In this document: piece after piece, positions 1 through 11,590 of the stretch
How positions within the stretch are numbered: the first letter of the stretch is position 1
Layout: each line of letters opens with the position of its first letter
Assembly (NCBI RefSeq): GCF_964340395.1
Contig: NC_135558.1
Span: 1,491,501-1,555,500 of the forward strand
DNA from: Glandiceps talaboti
Lineage: Eukaryota > Hemichordata > Enteropneusta > Spengelidae
Direction: 5' to 3'
DNA length: 64,000 nt
Program-made: the position numbers and the translations under genes
Notes under the pieces: model-generated
The model's database searches: none
What the model was told of the DNA's origin: nothing
Seen by the model: only the letters and a program-made list of their open reading frames with translations

Positions 1-850
1 GTGTTCATTTCATAGTAGATGAATTAATAGGTGTATATAATGGCTAATTGTAGATAACTCATTACCGCTATGTTGAGACTGTATGACCGGAATAGTTGAT
101 ATATGGAATATTTAATGAGTTACTTGTTTTGTAAAGGTTGAATTCTACATGGTCATATACTGTCACTGCTTCAAGGATTCAAGAGTTTTGGTGTATTTTA
201 CAACTTAATTTTTACTTATATAGTCACCTGGAGCTTACTGATTGTCAGAAGGAGCCAGTCAAGAAATGACAAGGGTTGCCATGCCAACACTTGAAATCAT
301 AGGATCATAATATTCAGACATATGCGAGGAATTTGTGACTTTAAAATACTGACTTTAAAATCAAAGGAAATAAAGTACAACACCTCCACATTGGTAGTAT
401 AGAGATATGACCACGTGTTGACATCCAGACTAATCTCAGATAATTACCATTGAACTTTGCCAATTGTAAAGCTATTAGCATGAACAAAAATTTCAGAATG
501 GTTTTCCTTGTGGTTCCATATTGACTTTGGAATCCATTACTGTCCAAATGTAGACTGAAATTCTAATGTCTTATTCTTATGACCTTTACTGTGTATGCAG
601 GTCGATGTTTCTGATGTAATGCAATATTATTCTCCGAGATAACAAAACCATAGTCTGCTACTTAGTCTACCAGATGTAAACTGATTACCTTCCATAATGC
701 CTTTTGATTTAGTTTCTTTACTAATTGTCAGATTGTTATACTCACACACGGTATACAATTTGATTTTTTAATTTCATTGAAATAATTTATGCAAATTACT
801 CGTTGCAATTAAGAACTACATAATGTACACTAGAGTGGCTGCAAGTGCTT
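1..850. other. AT-rich non-coding sequence
   Basis: No gene, RNA or array is recognisable here. A half copy of the TAGTCTGG element described at 6769-6862 is visible at about 400-432 on the - strand: it has the CATCCAGACTA end and the preceding CACGTGTTGA, but no partner end. Confidence 0.5.
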
Positions 851-1240
851 TGTTATGATCAGTGTATGTACCAAATTATATGAAATGATAAACTTGCATA
901 CTTCAAATATTACCCAACTACTAAAATGCACTGTTTATGCAAATGAGTCATTTGCATAATTAATGCGTTTTACAATAAGCTTTATAGGACCTGTATATTG
1001 TGTTATCAGTGAATATACCAAATAATTGAAATTAAGCATGCAGTATTTAAAGATAAATGCCATTAATTCCAAAAATCATTAATTTTGCAAATGTATTAAT
1101 TTTTAAAAAAAACCTACACTGATATATAAGGAAAGTTATTATCATCAGTGTATGTATCAAATTATATGAAATGCAAAATTTCCATTCTTCATTTCAGATA
1201 TTGCTTAATTCAGGAAAATCATTAATTTTAAAAATTATTC
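851..1240. repeat. Degenerate tandem repeat, about 145 bp x 3
   Basis: Three diverged units begin near 853, 1001 and 1138. Each starts with a version of ATCAGTGTATGTACCAAATT followed by an AT-rich tail containing ATTAATTT. Similarity is clear at the unit start and fades towards the end, so this is an old duplication. Confidence 0.6.
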
Positions 1241-1243
1241 ATT

Positions 1244-1443
1244 ATGTAATGTAATGTAATGTAATGTAATGTAATGTAATGTAATGTAATGTAATGTATT
1301 GTAATGTAATGTAATGTAATGCTATGTAATAATGTAATGTAATGTAATGTAATGTTATGTATTGTAATGTAATGTTATGTAATGTAATGTAATGTAATGT
1401 TACATAATGTAATGTAATGTAATGTAATGTAATGTAATGTAAT
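1244..1443. repeat. (GTAAT)n pentanucleotide microsatellite
   Basis: About 200 bp of GTAAT units with occasional substitutions (GTTAT, GTATT) and one short phase slip near 1328. It lies directly after the degenerate 145-bp repeat. Confidence 0.95.
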
Positions 1444-1858
1444 TTAATATAACTTTAATGCAAGATAATGTAGTAGTACTTGTATGACAAGACCGACTCT
1501 AAGCTTGTAATTGCTATAGACTCTGTTGTTATACCAGTATAATAAGCTGACAGCTGGAGATATGGTAATTGGGTAGATTAAAGATGGATGACTTTAATAT
1601 TGTGACTCGATCATCATAACTGGAGTGTATCGTGTGTAACAGTTTTTTATTTGATATAGATCATTTAGTGAATTATTATGCATGCTATTTTCCAACCAGT
1701 TTGAGTCAAAAATGAAAGAATACCTGCTTAGATATTAATATTTGTATTAACTACACTTGTGGATGACTTACAATAGAAAAGGGGTTTGGAAAACAGCAGT
1801 AATAGAAATGACAATACAAGCAAGTAGTAGTATACACTGGGAACTCTGTTCTTTATAT
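1444..1858. other. Non-coding sequence
   Basis: I see no gene or repeat of note between the pentanucleotide tract and the 46-bp array. Confidence 0.5.
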
Positions 1859-2409
1859 GCACGCACACTCCAACTTGTAACTGAAACTTACATCACACAA
1901 GAATGCACGCGCACTCCAACTTGTAACTGAAACTTACATCACACAAGAATGCATGTGCACTCCAACTTGTAACTGAAACTTACATCACACAAGAATGCAC
2001 GCGCACTCCAACTTGTAACTGAAACTTACATCACACAAGAATGCACGCACACTCCAACTTGTAACTGAAACTTACATCACACAAGAATGCACGCGCACTC
2101 CAACTTGTAACTGAAACTTACATCACACAAGAATGCACGCGCACTCCAACTTGTAACTGAAACTTACATCACACAAGAATGTACGCGCACTCCAACTTGT
2201 AACTGAAACTTACATCACACAAGAATGCACGCGCACTCCAACTTGTAACTGAAACTTACATCACACAAGAATGTACGCGCACTCCAACTTGTAACTGAAA
2301 CTTACATCACACAAGAATGTACGCGCACTCCAACTTGTAACTGAAACTTACATCACACAAGAATGTACGCGCACTCCAACTTGTAACTGAAACTTACATC
2401 ACACAAGAA
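1859..2409. repeat. 46-bp minisatellite, 12 copies
   Basis: The unit runs from GCACGCGCAC through CTTGTAACTGAAACTTACAT to CACACAAGAAT. Twelve head-to-tail copies fit the length exactly. Almost all differences between copies are in the first ten bases (GCACGCGCAC, GCACGCACAC, GCATGTGCAC, GTACGCGCAC); the other 36 bases look constant. Confidence 0.95.
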
Positions 2410-2520
2410 ATTTTGATTTGATCGTCTGCCTTATCGCCGGGCTGCGTGCTGATTGGTTGATTATGTATGACGTATGACTATATAATGAGTTCATCAGAAA
2501 GGACAACAATGTTAACAACA
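2410..2520 (+). promoter_or_regulatory. Possible core promoter (ATTGG box plus TATATAA)
   Basis: Just after the 46-bp array, an inverted CCAAT box (ATTGGTT, 2452-2458), a CRE-like TGACGTATGAC and TATATAA (2479-2485) follow one another at promoter-like spacing. This stretch is also more GC-rich than its surroundings. No downstream open frame was recognised, so this is only a motif-level suggestion. Confidence 0.2.
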
Positions 2521-3194
2521 ACAACGTATAACACAAAATATGAATCAATAAATGTAATTCATGACAACACTGTACAAGTATTCAGTTGACTCACTGATAT
2601 GTTGTAGAAATCATAAACAACAGTATTTATGTATCCATGGATATACATGTGTCACTCTAGTGTAGATCAAAGCCTCTGTTTAACACTACAGCTAATCAGT
2701 ACTAGTCCAGTTGACAGGTTGCTGGTGTTTGTATTTTCACTCTATGTGGTAAATTGAGGTGATTTTCTCTACAAAAACCTCACATCAGTTGCTGTCAAAA
2801 CCTGCTGTGACTAGACCACAGAAAAATAAATACTTGTTGGAATGATTGAAAGTAAAGAGGTGGTGTCACAAATACATTATTAGCCAATCATGTTATGCCC
2901 ACTGTTATGATATAGTTGGCAATGTGAGTCAGTTTAAGCAATAAAGATTTGCATGATAATTGTTCCTAACTAGATTGCTCTGGTATTTTTGAGCTGAGAG
3001 ACGTTCAAGGACAGGTCAGAGATAGATGTTGTACCTATTTTTACTGATGTATTATTTTTTGAGATGGTACATGACTCAGACATGAAGTAGTTTCACTTTT
3101 AAAACAGCATTTCTTATTCATGAATCCTTCTTGATATTATAATTCATTCACTCTGTCATTTGCAGACAATGCATTGGTTGAAAATTGAAATGTC
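2521..3194. other. Non-coding sequence
   Basis: No gene or array is visible. Another CCAAT motif occurs at 2883-2888. Confidence 0.4.
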
Positions 3195-3213
3195 ACTGTG
3201 TGTGTGTGTGTGT

Positions 3214-3243
<30 letters not shown>
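3195..3243. repeat. (TG)n microsatellite
   Basis: A nearly pure TG dinucleotide run with a single TA interruption. Confidence 0.95.
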
Positions 3244-3244
<1 letters not shown>

Positions 3245-3304
3245 ACAGAACTATTATGTTGTATCCATTTTATGTCCTTGAGGCCATTCATGTGCATGTA
3301 TGAT

Positions 3305-3505
3305 ACAATCTGATTGGTTGTTAGACAATGCCGCACCAGAACAAACAGAACAATTAAGCAGCCAATCCATGTAATGCAATCTGATTGGCCGTAAGTGCAC
3401 TAGAACAAAGCAGCCAATCCATGTAATGCAATCTGATTGGTTGTTACTGCATCAGAACAAAGCAGCCAATCCATGTAATGCAATCTGATTGGTTGTTAGT
3501 GCACC
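3305..3505. repeat. Short tandem repeat of paired ATTGG / CCAAT boxes
   Basis: Three and a half units of about 58-76 bp. Each has CAATCTGATTGG at one end and AGCCAATCCATGTAATG at the other, so ATTGG and CCAAT alternate in opposite orientation. The first unit carries extra sequence (AACAGAACAATT). A TTATAAAC motif follows at about 3520, roughly 30 bp after the last ATTGG. The pattern resembles clustered NF-Y sites, but a plain minisatellite would look the same. Confidence 0.75.
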
Positions 3506-3665
3506 AGGTGCATCTTGTGTTATAAACCTTATTAACCAACAACTGTGATTGCTGCTGAGTTTATTTGAAAAGTGTTAACGTCAATCCAGGTTGAGTGTGC
3601 CTCAGTTCTTTGTATTAAAGTGATATACAACGTTGTTAGTAATAAAGGTATGGATGGTTATTAGA

Positions 3666-3691
3666 TCTGTCTGTCTGTCTGTCTGTCTGTC
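3666..3691. repeat. (CTGT)n microsatellite
   Basis: About six CTGT units in a row. Confidence 0.95.
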
Positions 3692-4904
3692 ACAATTAAC
3701 TATCTGAGTTCATCAGCACTGATAATGAGGGGAAGACTGACTGATACAAAATTTTTATGTAGAGATATTTTGTCTATAATAACTTGTAAACACTACAACT
3801 GCATTATTGTTATATATTTATGTTCAGTGTCCTTAAATTTGACCCATATGGCACAACACCAGTGCATGTGACTATACACCAACATGAACAGACTTGCCAG
3901 TATTATGCATAGGTTACCATGGTAACTATAGAACTGCTAATGTACATTTAGCATGGACTAGATTCATTTACATGTATAGTACTGTATTTATCATTTTAAC
4001 ATATATTGTCTACAAGCAAGAATGGATTGTAAATCGTTCCATTCTGGTAACACTATCTTTCCATAGCATTCCTCTATACTCCTGTTGATCGATGATTCCA
4101 GCATAGGTACAGAGTAGTTCTGTATTCAAATAGTTTTCCCTCCAGGGATATCTTAGTTGTATTGAATGCACTCTTGCCGCAAAGCAAGACTTGAAGAGTC
4201 TTGAAAGGGAGATAATTTCAGACTATTCCATGGATTCCAGACTATTCCATGGATTCTAAGGGTTATGAATCTAGGTGCTCAGTGCTTGCCTTTATTCAAG
4301 GCTAATTAATATTTACAGCATACTGATGTGTATGCTGTTTTATCAAAGGTGTTTATCACAGCTGCATGTTACCCATTCCACACAGGAAAACAACACAATC
4401 AGAGATTTGAATTGAGAATGAAGTTGATACAATGTAGTATATAAAGATGTAGAATGAAAGGCGTTCCATCATGAAATGGCTAACTGAATGGATAGAGTGC
4501 TTGTCTATTCTAGTTTAGTGACTGTATTAAATTGTGTGTGTACGATATCAGTCTTAAGTGACCATGAAATATTAGATATGTGACCTGAATTATGCACATA
4601 ATCATGCATGATACCGGTATGTAGTAAAGTGTATGTGTTATTAATATCATGTAAGGGTGATGAGGCAAATATTGAAATAAATGAAGTGACATTAATATAA
4701 AGTGGTCATCAATATTGTGTCACTTGTGACAGTGTGTTGTCATTTATTTACTTTAGAGTTATTCAATTATAAACCCTATGTGCAAAGTAATATGGCAACA
4801 ATGACATGTCATTTGTCATTTTCATCACCATTTGCTCGTATTGAGTATTCATCAATTATGTACCTTGTAAAATCAGAAACTGTTAGTGCTCATGACTACA
4901 GCAT
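3692..4904. other. Non-coding sequence
   Basis: No gene is recognisable. The only local structure is a direct duplication of an 18-bp block containing ACTATTCCATGGATTC at about 4219-4255. Confidence 0.5.
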
Positions 4905-5124
4905 TTAACCCTTTCATGACTGGAGACGAGTTTTAAATAATTTTGGGACCCAATTTATATGAATATTTTCATAGTTATAATAATATTACTTCTGAATCAT
5001 TACGAAGTAACATTTCTTTAATTCCAGTCTAAAATGAAGCTGATATATGCCAAAAACTTACATAAAAACAAGAATTTTGTTCAAATAATTTTGGCGGCAA
5101 ATTTTTCAGCACTGAATGGGTTAA
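4905..5124. mobile_element. MITE with TTAA ends, piggyBac type
   Basis: The element begins TTAACCCTTTCATGACTGG and ends with the inverted counterpart (CACTGAATGGGTTAA). Both ends sit on TTAA, the target of piggyBac-type transposases. The inverted similarity continues inward with AAATAATTTTGG on both sides. At 220 bp it has no coding capacity and would depend on a transposase elsewhere. The TTAACCC(A/T)TTCA end is typical of such MITEs; the superfamily is inferred from ends and target site only. Confidence 0.75.
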
Positions 5125-6003
5125 TCTGAACCCATTCACAACAATCAATATTTGTAGAAGTAAAACAGTCTGTTTTTTCATAAATGTATTATTTTAGATG
5201 ATTAAATTGTCTTACTTTCTGTGTTAACATATCATTTCCTACAAATATGTTGTCTATATAAAATAAATGTATCAAAATCTTGTATTAAATTTTACAACGT
5301 GCAAATGGTCCATTTATTATACTACACAAAAGATGAAGTAATTTTCTCTGTATTAAAATTGTAAGTTGAGGATTTCCTGGTGTGAACATAAAGGGTGAAT
5401 TAATGTTATTTTAATTCCTAATTTGCACGCACTGTATTTTCTTGCTTTATGCATCTGATAGACTATAGTACGGGCTGACAGATTTGACAATGTGGAAAAC
5501 TAAATCAACAAAGGAGATGTTTAATACTCTATAATAGGTATTAATGCCTTGAATTCATATGGTGTCAATTTAAATCCTGACTTTTCTAAACAGTATTGTG
5601 CATTTCAGTTTTACAAATCAGACAGGTTAGTGGGTGCAGCCATTACACAATGTACATCAAAATATCAACTACATTAAAACAGGTATGTCAATAATACTTA
5701 CAACATCCAAATATGGAAGTACTTATTTTTTGTTGACAATGTTACAACATGTTAGGAAGCATTAAAACGAGCTCTCTGACAAATCCATACACATCGATTA
5801 CTCCGACTGGTTTTGTGTGTTTTGTGAAATATTCGTTGTTCAAGTCCTATACAACATGTCTGAAGCACAGACATAAAAGAAAACAGCTTTTAGTATAGAC
5901 TGTACTTTAATGTATGGCCATAGGTAATACATGGTAAGGATAGAGTGTAATACAGTGTATTGACAGAACATTCCATGCACTAAGTATTCTATATGGTACC
6001 CAT
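5125..6003. other. Non-coding sequence
   Basis: AT-rich with no recognisable gene, array or inverted-repeat element. Confidence 0.5.
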
Positions 6004-6505
6004 GTGGATGGGCATTTTGTCAAATTTAAACTCCACATCTGCATAGATTCCATATATGGGCATTTTGTCAAATTTAAAATCCACATCTGCATAGATTCCA
6101 TATATGGACATTTTGTCAAATTTAAACTCCACATCTGCATAGATTCCATATATGGACATTTTGTCAAATTTAAACTCCACATCTGCATAGATTCCATATA
6201 TGGGCATTTTGTCAAATTGAAATAAACTCCACATCTGCATAGATTCCATATATGGACATTTTGTCAAATTTAAACTCCACATCTGCATAGATTCCATATA
6301 TGGACATTTTGTCAAATTTAAACTCCACATCTGCATAGATTCCATATATGGGCATTTTGTCAAATTTAAACTCCACATCTGCATAGATTCCATATATGGA
6401 CATTTTGTCAAATTTAAACTCCACATCTGCATAGATTCCATATATGGACATTTTGTCAAATTTAAACTCCACATCTGCATAGATTCCATATATGGAAATT
6501 TAAAT
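6004..6505. repeat. 48-bp minisatellite, about 10 copies
   Basis: The unit contains GGACATTTTGTCAAATTTAA and CCACATCTGCATAGATTCC. The main variation is GGGCATTTT versus GGACATTTT. One copy near 6215-6228 carries a 3-4 base insertion (TTGAAATAAACT). Because 48 is a multiple of three and the unit lacks stops in several frames, repetitive open frames appear on both strands; these are not evidence for a gene. Confidence 0.95.
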
Positions 6506-6768
6506 GAAACAATTTTACTTTTAATCATAAAACACAGGTGAACATACATATTTTGTGGTCAATGAAGTTTCTTGTTCCAAATACATTATGTGAAACGTTG
6601 ACACTTGATGTTGAATTAAATTTGTTTTGTGTGTAGTAAATTTGATTGAAATGATAGAAATTAAGACACGTTGATGAAACTCTTTAGTTGTGAGTTATTT
6701 TATAAGAAATACTAAACACAATTAGTGACTGGAGGATTCTTTTCTTAAAGACAGAATGTACTGTCAGA

Positions 6769-6862
6769 TAGTCTAGTTCTTGTACGGAATCGTTACAATT
6801 TACACCTTCATGTACTCACATGGTCTAGAGACCACTTAGAGACCATGTTGGCATCCAGACTA
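6769..6862 (-). mobile_element. Tiny TIR element, TAGTCTGG family (single copy)
   Basis: Read on the - strand, this 94-bp segment starts TAGTCTGGATGCCAAC and ends GTACAAGAACTAGACTA, so its outer 8 bp are near-perfect inverted repeats. A related single copy lies at 19688-19777. A shortened version is the unit of the 72-bp satellite at 9339-10640. It has no coding capacity. Confidence 0.7.
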
Positions 6863-7283
6863 TTAACTATCAGATATGATGAATCCTTCTAATCCCTGTT
6901 TGTGTGTACAGAATACTATAGAATGTACACAGTGAACTGGAGATCATTGTTGATGCAATCAGCAACATAACTATATAGTATTGTAATCACCTAATCCTCT
7001 TTGTAGTAAGGTGGGTATTTGTTTGTACACAACAAACTGCAAGGTGTGAAAAACATGATTTAATGTAAATCATTCATGTCAGAGGTATAGAGGGCATACA
7101 AATGTTTTTTATATATAATAGAATAATGAAGCCTTGAATGTATATGGGTAAATAATTCAGTTCCATATTTACAAATTATTTCTTTAAAAAGAGCAAAATA
7201 GATTTGACAGTACCTTGTAGTATGAACCCAAATTATTAATTTCAAGACACTTTTAATAGATGTTTTACTGACAGAATGATATA
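6863..7283. other. Non-coding sequence
   Basis: Nothing recognisable apart from general AT-richness. Confidence 0.4.
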
Positions 7284-7547
7284 TGTTGTGTTGTATTGTG
7301 TTGTGTTGTGCTGTGCTGTGCTGTGTTGTGCTGTGCTGTGCTGTACTGTGCTGTGTTGTGTTGTGCTGAGCCGTGTTGTACTGTGTTGAGCCATGTTGTG
7401 CTGTGCTGTGTTGTGCTGTGCTGTGCTGTGTTGTGCTGAGCTGTGCTGTGCTGAGCTGTGTTGTGCTGTGGTGTGCTGTGCTCAGAGCTGTGCTGTGCTG
7501 AGCTGTGTTGTGCTGTGCTGTGCTGAGCTGTGCTGTGCTGTCCTGTG
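7284..7547. repeat. Pentanucleotide (GTGCT / GTGTT / GAGCT) array
   Basis: About 260 bp of 5-bp units in which GTGCT, GTGTT, GAGCT and GTACT alternate. It is strongly strand-asymmetric (G/T on the + strand, A/C on the - strand). A cysteine-rich open frame on the + strand here is an artefact of the repeat. Confidence 0.95.
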
Positions 7548-7745
7548 TTTCATTATAATTGTCAGCTTTGAGTTCATGTTATTGTAGTCTTGCAAATGGT
7601 GTGCACATTTAATGAAACACAACGTTTTTGGTTGGTTTTTATGTGAGTCACCTGAACATACAAATGTAGTAATAATTAGGGCTAGGAGAAATTACTGTAT
7701 GTCCATAACATGTCAACTACTCCACCTTTAAAATCTAATTACATA

Positions 7746-8833
7746 GAGTTACAGAAACCAAGTTATTAAAAGGTTAATTGAAATGGACATTAGAGTTACA
7801 GAAACCAAGTCATTAAAAGGTTAATTGAAATGGACATTAGAGTTACAGAATCCAAGTCATTAAAAGGTTAATTGAAATGGACATTAGAGTTACAGAATCC
7901 AAGTCATTAAAAGGTTAATTGAAATGGACATTAGAGTTACAGAAACCTTGGGTGTATTAGGGGAGATCTCCCCTACTACATCCATGCAGAAACCAAGTCA
8001 TTAAAGTGTGAAATGGACATTAGAGTTACAGAAACCAAGTCATTAAAGGGTTAATTGAAATGAACATTAGAGTTACAGAAACCAAGTCATTAAAGGGTTA
8101 ATTGAAATGGACATTAGAGTTACAGAAACCAAGTCATTAAAGGGTTAATTGAAATGGACATTAGAGTTACAGAAATCAATTCATTAAAGGGTTAATTGAA
8201 ATGGACATTAGAGTTACAGAAACCTTGGGTGTATTAGGGGAGATCTCCCCTACTACATCCATGCAGAAACCAAGTCATTAAAGTGTGAAATGGACATTAG
8301 AGTTACAGAAACCAAGTCATTAAAGGGTTAATTGAAATGAACATTAGAGTTACAGAAACCAAGTCATTAAAGGGTTAATTGAAATGGACATTACAGTTAC
8401 AGAAACCAAGGGGTTAATTGAAATGGACATTAGAGTTACAGAAACCAAGTCATTAAAGGGTTAATTGAAATGGACATTAGAGTTACAGAAACCAAGTTAT
8501 TAAAAGGTTAATTGAAATGGACATTAGAGTTACAGAAACCAAGTCATTAAAGTGTGAAATGGACATTAGAGTTACAGAAACCAAGTCATTAAAGTGTGAA
8601 ATGGACATTAGAGTTACAGAATCCAAGTCATTAAAAGGTTAATTGAAATGGACATTAGAGTTACAGAAACCTTGGGTGTATTAGGGGAGATCTCCCCTAC
8701 TACATCCATGCAGAAACCAAGTCATTAAAGTGTGAAATGGACATTAGAGTTACAGAAACCATGAATGTACTAGGGGAAATCTCCCCTACTACATCCATGC
8801 AGAAACCAAGTCATTAAAGGCTTAATTGAAATG
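7746..8833. repeat. 47-bp minisatellite with interspersed palindromic inserts
   Basis: The basic 47-bp unit contains ATTAGAGTTACAGAAACCAA, GTCATTAAAGGG and TTAATTGAAATGGAC. Variant units end in AAAGTGTGAAATGGAC. Four times the array is interrupted by a block with the 16-bp palindrome AGGGGAGATCTCCCCT (7959-7974, 8236-8251, 8683-8698; imperfect at 8772-8787), followed by ACTACATCCATGCAG. The first two inserts lie in near-identical 277-bp contexts, so a higher-order unit has duplicated. Confidence 0.9.
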
Positions 8834-9338
8834 TAGGCTATCAGTGCCAAAGTCAACAGATGTCAGTTATAATGTGATTTATTTATTTGTTTAATGATGA
8901 TATTACAATCATTGTAATTTACCCTAATTAACTTTACTCTAATTTACTTGGTGATAACTGATGTTGCTAAGGATGGGAATTATGATAAACAGGAGATGAA
9001 ATATTACAAAATTTGCATAGATTACAATACTTTGTACATTGTCAATCATTTTGGTGCGGAATGCAAAACATGGAAAATTCAGGTAAGGTTACTTTTGCTT
9101 ATCTACTTAAAAAAAATAATGATGGAATTATTGGTAAATAAAACTTAGCTTATTATTTCAGTGGGTATTATAAATTAGATTATATTTAATTAGAGTAAAC
9201 TCAATCAGAAGTCGACCACTGCCACTTTCATTCTTTGTCATAGTTTTTGTACAAAATTATGTTAATTTCTGACATCAAAGTCAGACAGTACTAATGAAAG
9301 TTTTAGTTTGTCCCTCAAAACCTTTTATGAGAGGTTGG
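8834..9338. other. Non-coding sequence
   Basis: AT-rich sequence between two arrays, without recognisable features. Confidence 0.4.
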
Positions 9339-10640
9339 ATTCTGCAATAGTCTGGATGACAATGTCAATGGAAGTATAAAATCATAACGATACGTACAGG
9401 AACTAGACTAATTCTGCAATAGTCTGGATGACAATGTTAGTGGAAGTATAAAATCATAACGATACATACAGGAACTAGACTAATTCTGCAATAGTCTGGA
9501 TGACAATGTCAGTGGAAGTATAAAATCATAACGATACATACAGGAACTAGACTAATTCTGCAATAATCTGGATGACAATGTCAGTGGAAGTATAAAATCA
9601 TAACGATACATACAGGAACTAGACTAATTCTGCAATAGTCTGGATGACAATGTCAATGGAAGTATAAGATCATAACGATACATACAGCAACTAGACTAAT
9701 TCTGCAATAGTCTGGATGACAATGTCAGTGGAAGTATAAAATCATAACGATACATACAGGAACTAGACTAATTCTGCAATAGTCTGGATGACAATGTCAG
9801 TGGAAGTATAAAATCATAACGATACATACAGCAACTAGACTAATTCTGCAGTAGTCTGGATGACAATGTCAGTGGAAGTATAAAATCATAACGATACATA
9901 CAGGAACTAGACTAATTCCACAATAGTCTGGATGACAATGTCAGTGGAAGTATAAAATCATAACGATACATACAGGAACTAGACTAATTCTGCAATAGTC
10001 TGGATGACAATGTCAATGGAAGTATAAAATCATAACGATACATACAGGAACTAGACTAATTCTGCAATAGTCTGGATGACAATGTCAGTGGAAGTATAAA
10101 ATCATAACGATACATACAGGAACTAGACTAATTCTGCAATAGTCTGGATGACAATGTTAGTGGAAGTATAAAATCATAATGATACATACAGCAACTAGAC
10201 TAATTCTGCAGTAGTCTGGATGACAATGTCAGTGGAAGTATAAAATCATAACGATACGTACAGGAACTAGACTAATTCTGCAATAGTCTGGATGACAATG
10301 TCAGTGGAAGTATAAAATCATAACGATACGTACAGGAACTAGAATAATTCTGCAATAGTCTGGATGACAATGTCAGTGGAAGTATAAAATCATAACGATA
10401 CGTACAGGAACTAGAAAAATTCTGCAATAGTCTGGATGACAATGTCAGTGGAAGTATAAAATCATAACGATACATACAGGAACTAGACTAATTCTGCAAT
10501 AGTCTGGATGACAATGTCAGTGGAAGTATAAAATCATAACGATACATACAGGAACTAGACTAATTCTGCAATAGTCTGGATGACAATGTCAGTGGAAGTA
10601 TAAAATCATAACGATACGTACAGGAACTAGACTAATTCCG
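9339..10640. repeat. 72-bp minisatellite, about 18 copies, built from a TIR element
   Basis: Each unit is a 63-bp segment that begins TAGTCTGGATGACAAT and ends ACAGGAACTAGACTA, followed by a 9-bp spacer ATTCTGCAA. The 63-bp segment has the same ends and the same inner CATAACGATACATACAGG region as the dispersed 90-94 bp elements at 6769 and 19688, but lacks about 30 bp in the middle. Copies differ by a few substitutions, such as GGAACTAG versus GCAACTAG and ATACATAC versus ATACGTAC. Confidence 0.9.
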
Positions 10641-10693
10641 CAATGACCATCTTACAAAAACCAAATCAAATCACACATTAGGCCCAAAAAAAT

Positions 10694-10938
10694 GGGATTT
10701 CTGGTGAGTGCCCATCACTTATAAATACCCTTGCGTCGGTCTCTTTTTGTGTTTGTCCAGCCCATGCAGTCTGCAGATCCATGGGGAAACACAAAAATAA
10801 CCCTCCCTACTTCAGTGAAGACAACTGCAGAGCCAATCATGAACAAGCAAATGACATCTGCCCAACATACACACTTGCTCTGAAGTACTAAATAAAAAGA
10901 ACAGTAACTGCCATAAATAGTAGACTGAGTGACAGGTT
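10694..10938 (-). repeat. Dispersed repeat, copy 1 (about 245 bp)
   Basis: The reverse complement aligns along its full length, at roughly 85% by eye, with 49775-50015. Shared blocks include TTGTCTTCACTGAAGTAGGG and TGGGCTGGACAAACA. There are no clear terminal inverted repeats, no tail and no RNA polymerase III boxes, so I cannot place it in a class. An 83-codon frame on the - strand is not maintained in the second copy. Confidence 0.75.
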
Positions 10939-11590
10939 TGTTGAGAGTAAAAAAAAATTGCATCATCGCACCATCTTAGACAGACTATACACCAGAAACA
11001 ATTCTCTTTTTATTTGTCATTAGTATATGTTTATAATAAGTTCATGAGAAGCAAAACATTTGAAGCATCAAAGGAAGTGAGATGCTGTAGAATACAACTG
11101 TAAAAAGTAAAGGACAGGAAAAATGTCCATTTCAGAATCAGCTGAGTTTGGAGTGATGCCAACTACTTTAGTAACATTCATTTCCATTTAATTCTTCCTG
11201 TATGATGACATTCAATTAAACTTGCTAAACTAATGTGGTAATGTACATCTTGTACGATTGAAAGTCAAATTATACATTTTAAAAGTGACCTGGTATTAGA
11301 TCAAATGAAACCTGTACATAGTATATTGAAAGTTTTCTGTGTCCATTGAGTACTTCTATATTTCTGTATTTACATATGATATTAAAGTAGAGATCACTGT
11401 AATTTTATAGAAAGTCTTATTATCTACAAAGTCTTATTATCTGTATTTTGTTTCTTTCAGCTTTCTTGAAGAGTAAAATCACAAGGAATAGATAGTTATT
11501 CAGATTTCAAATTTCAGTTCTCATCAAGTGATTTGAATATAAAATATCTTTTACTGTAATATATAGCACAGCTGTATTCATCTAGTCTGA
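10939..11590. other. Non-coding sequence
   Basis: No gene or repeat structure recognised. CAAAGTCTTATTATCT-like sequence is duplicated at about 11411-11440. Confidence 0.4.

Noticed and set aside
5907-6549. 16-residue repeat proteins on both strands
   Set aside because: Translations of the 48-bp array; an internal 3-4 base insertion and alternative open frames show no coding constraint.
7393-7587. Cysteine-rich small protein
   Set aside because: Translation of the GTGCT/GAGCT pentanucleotide array.
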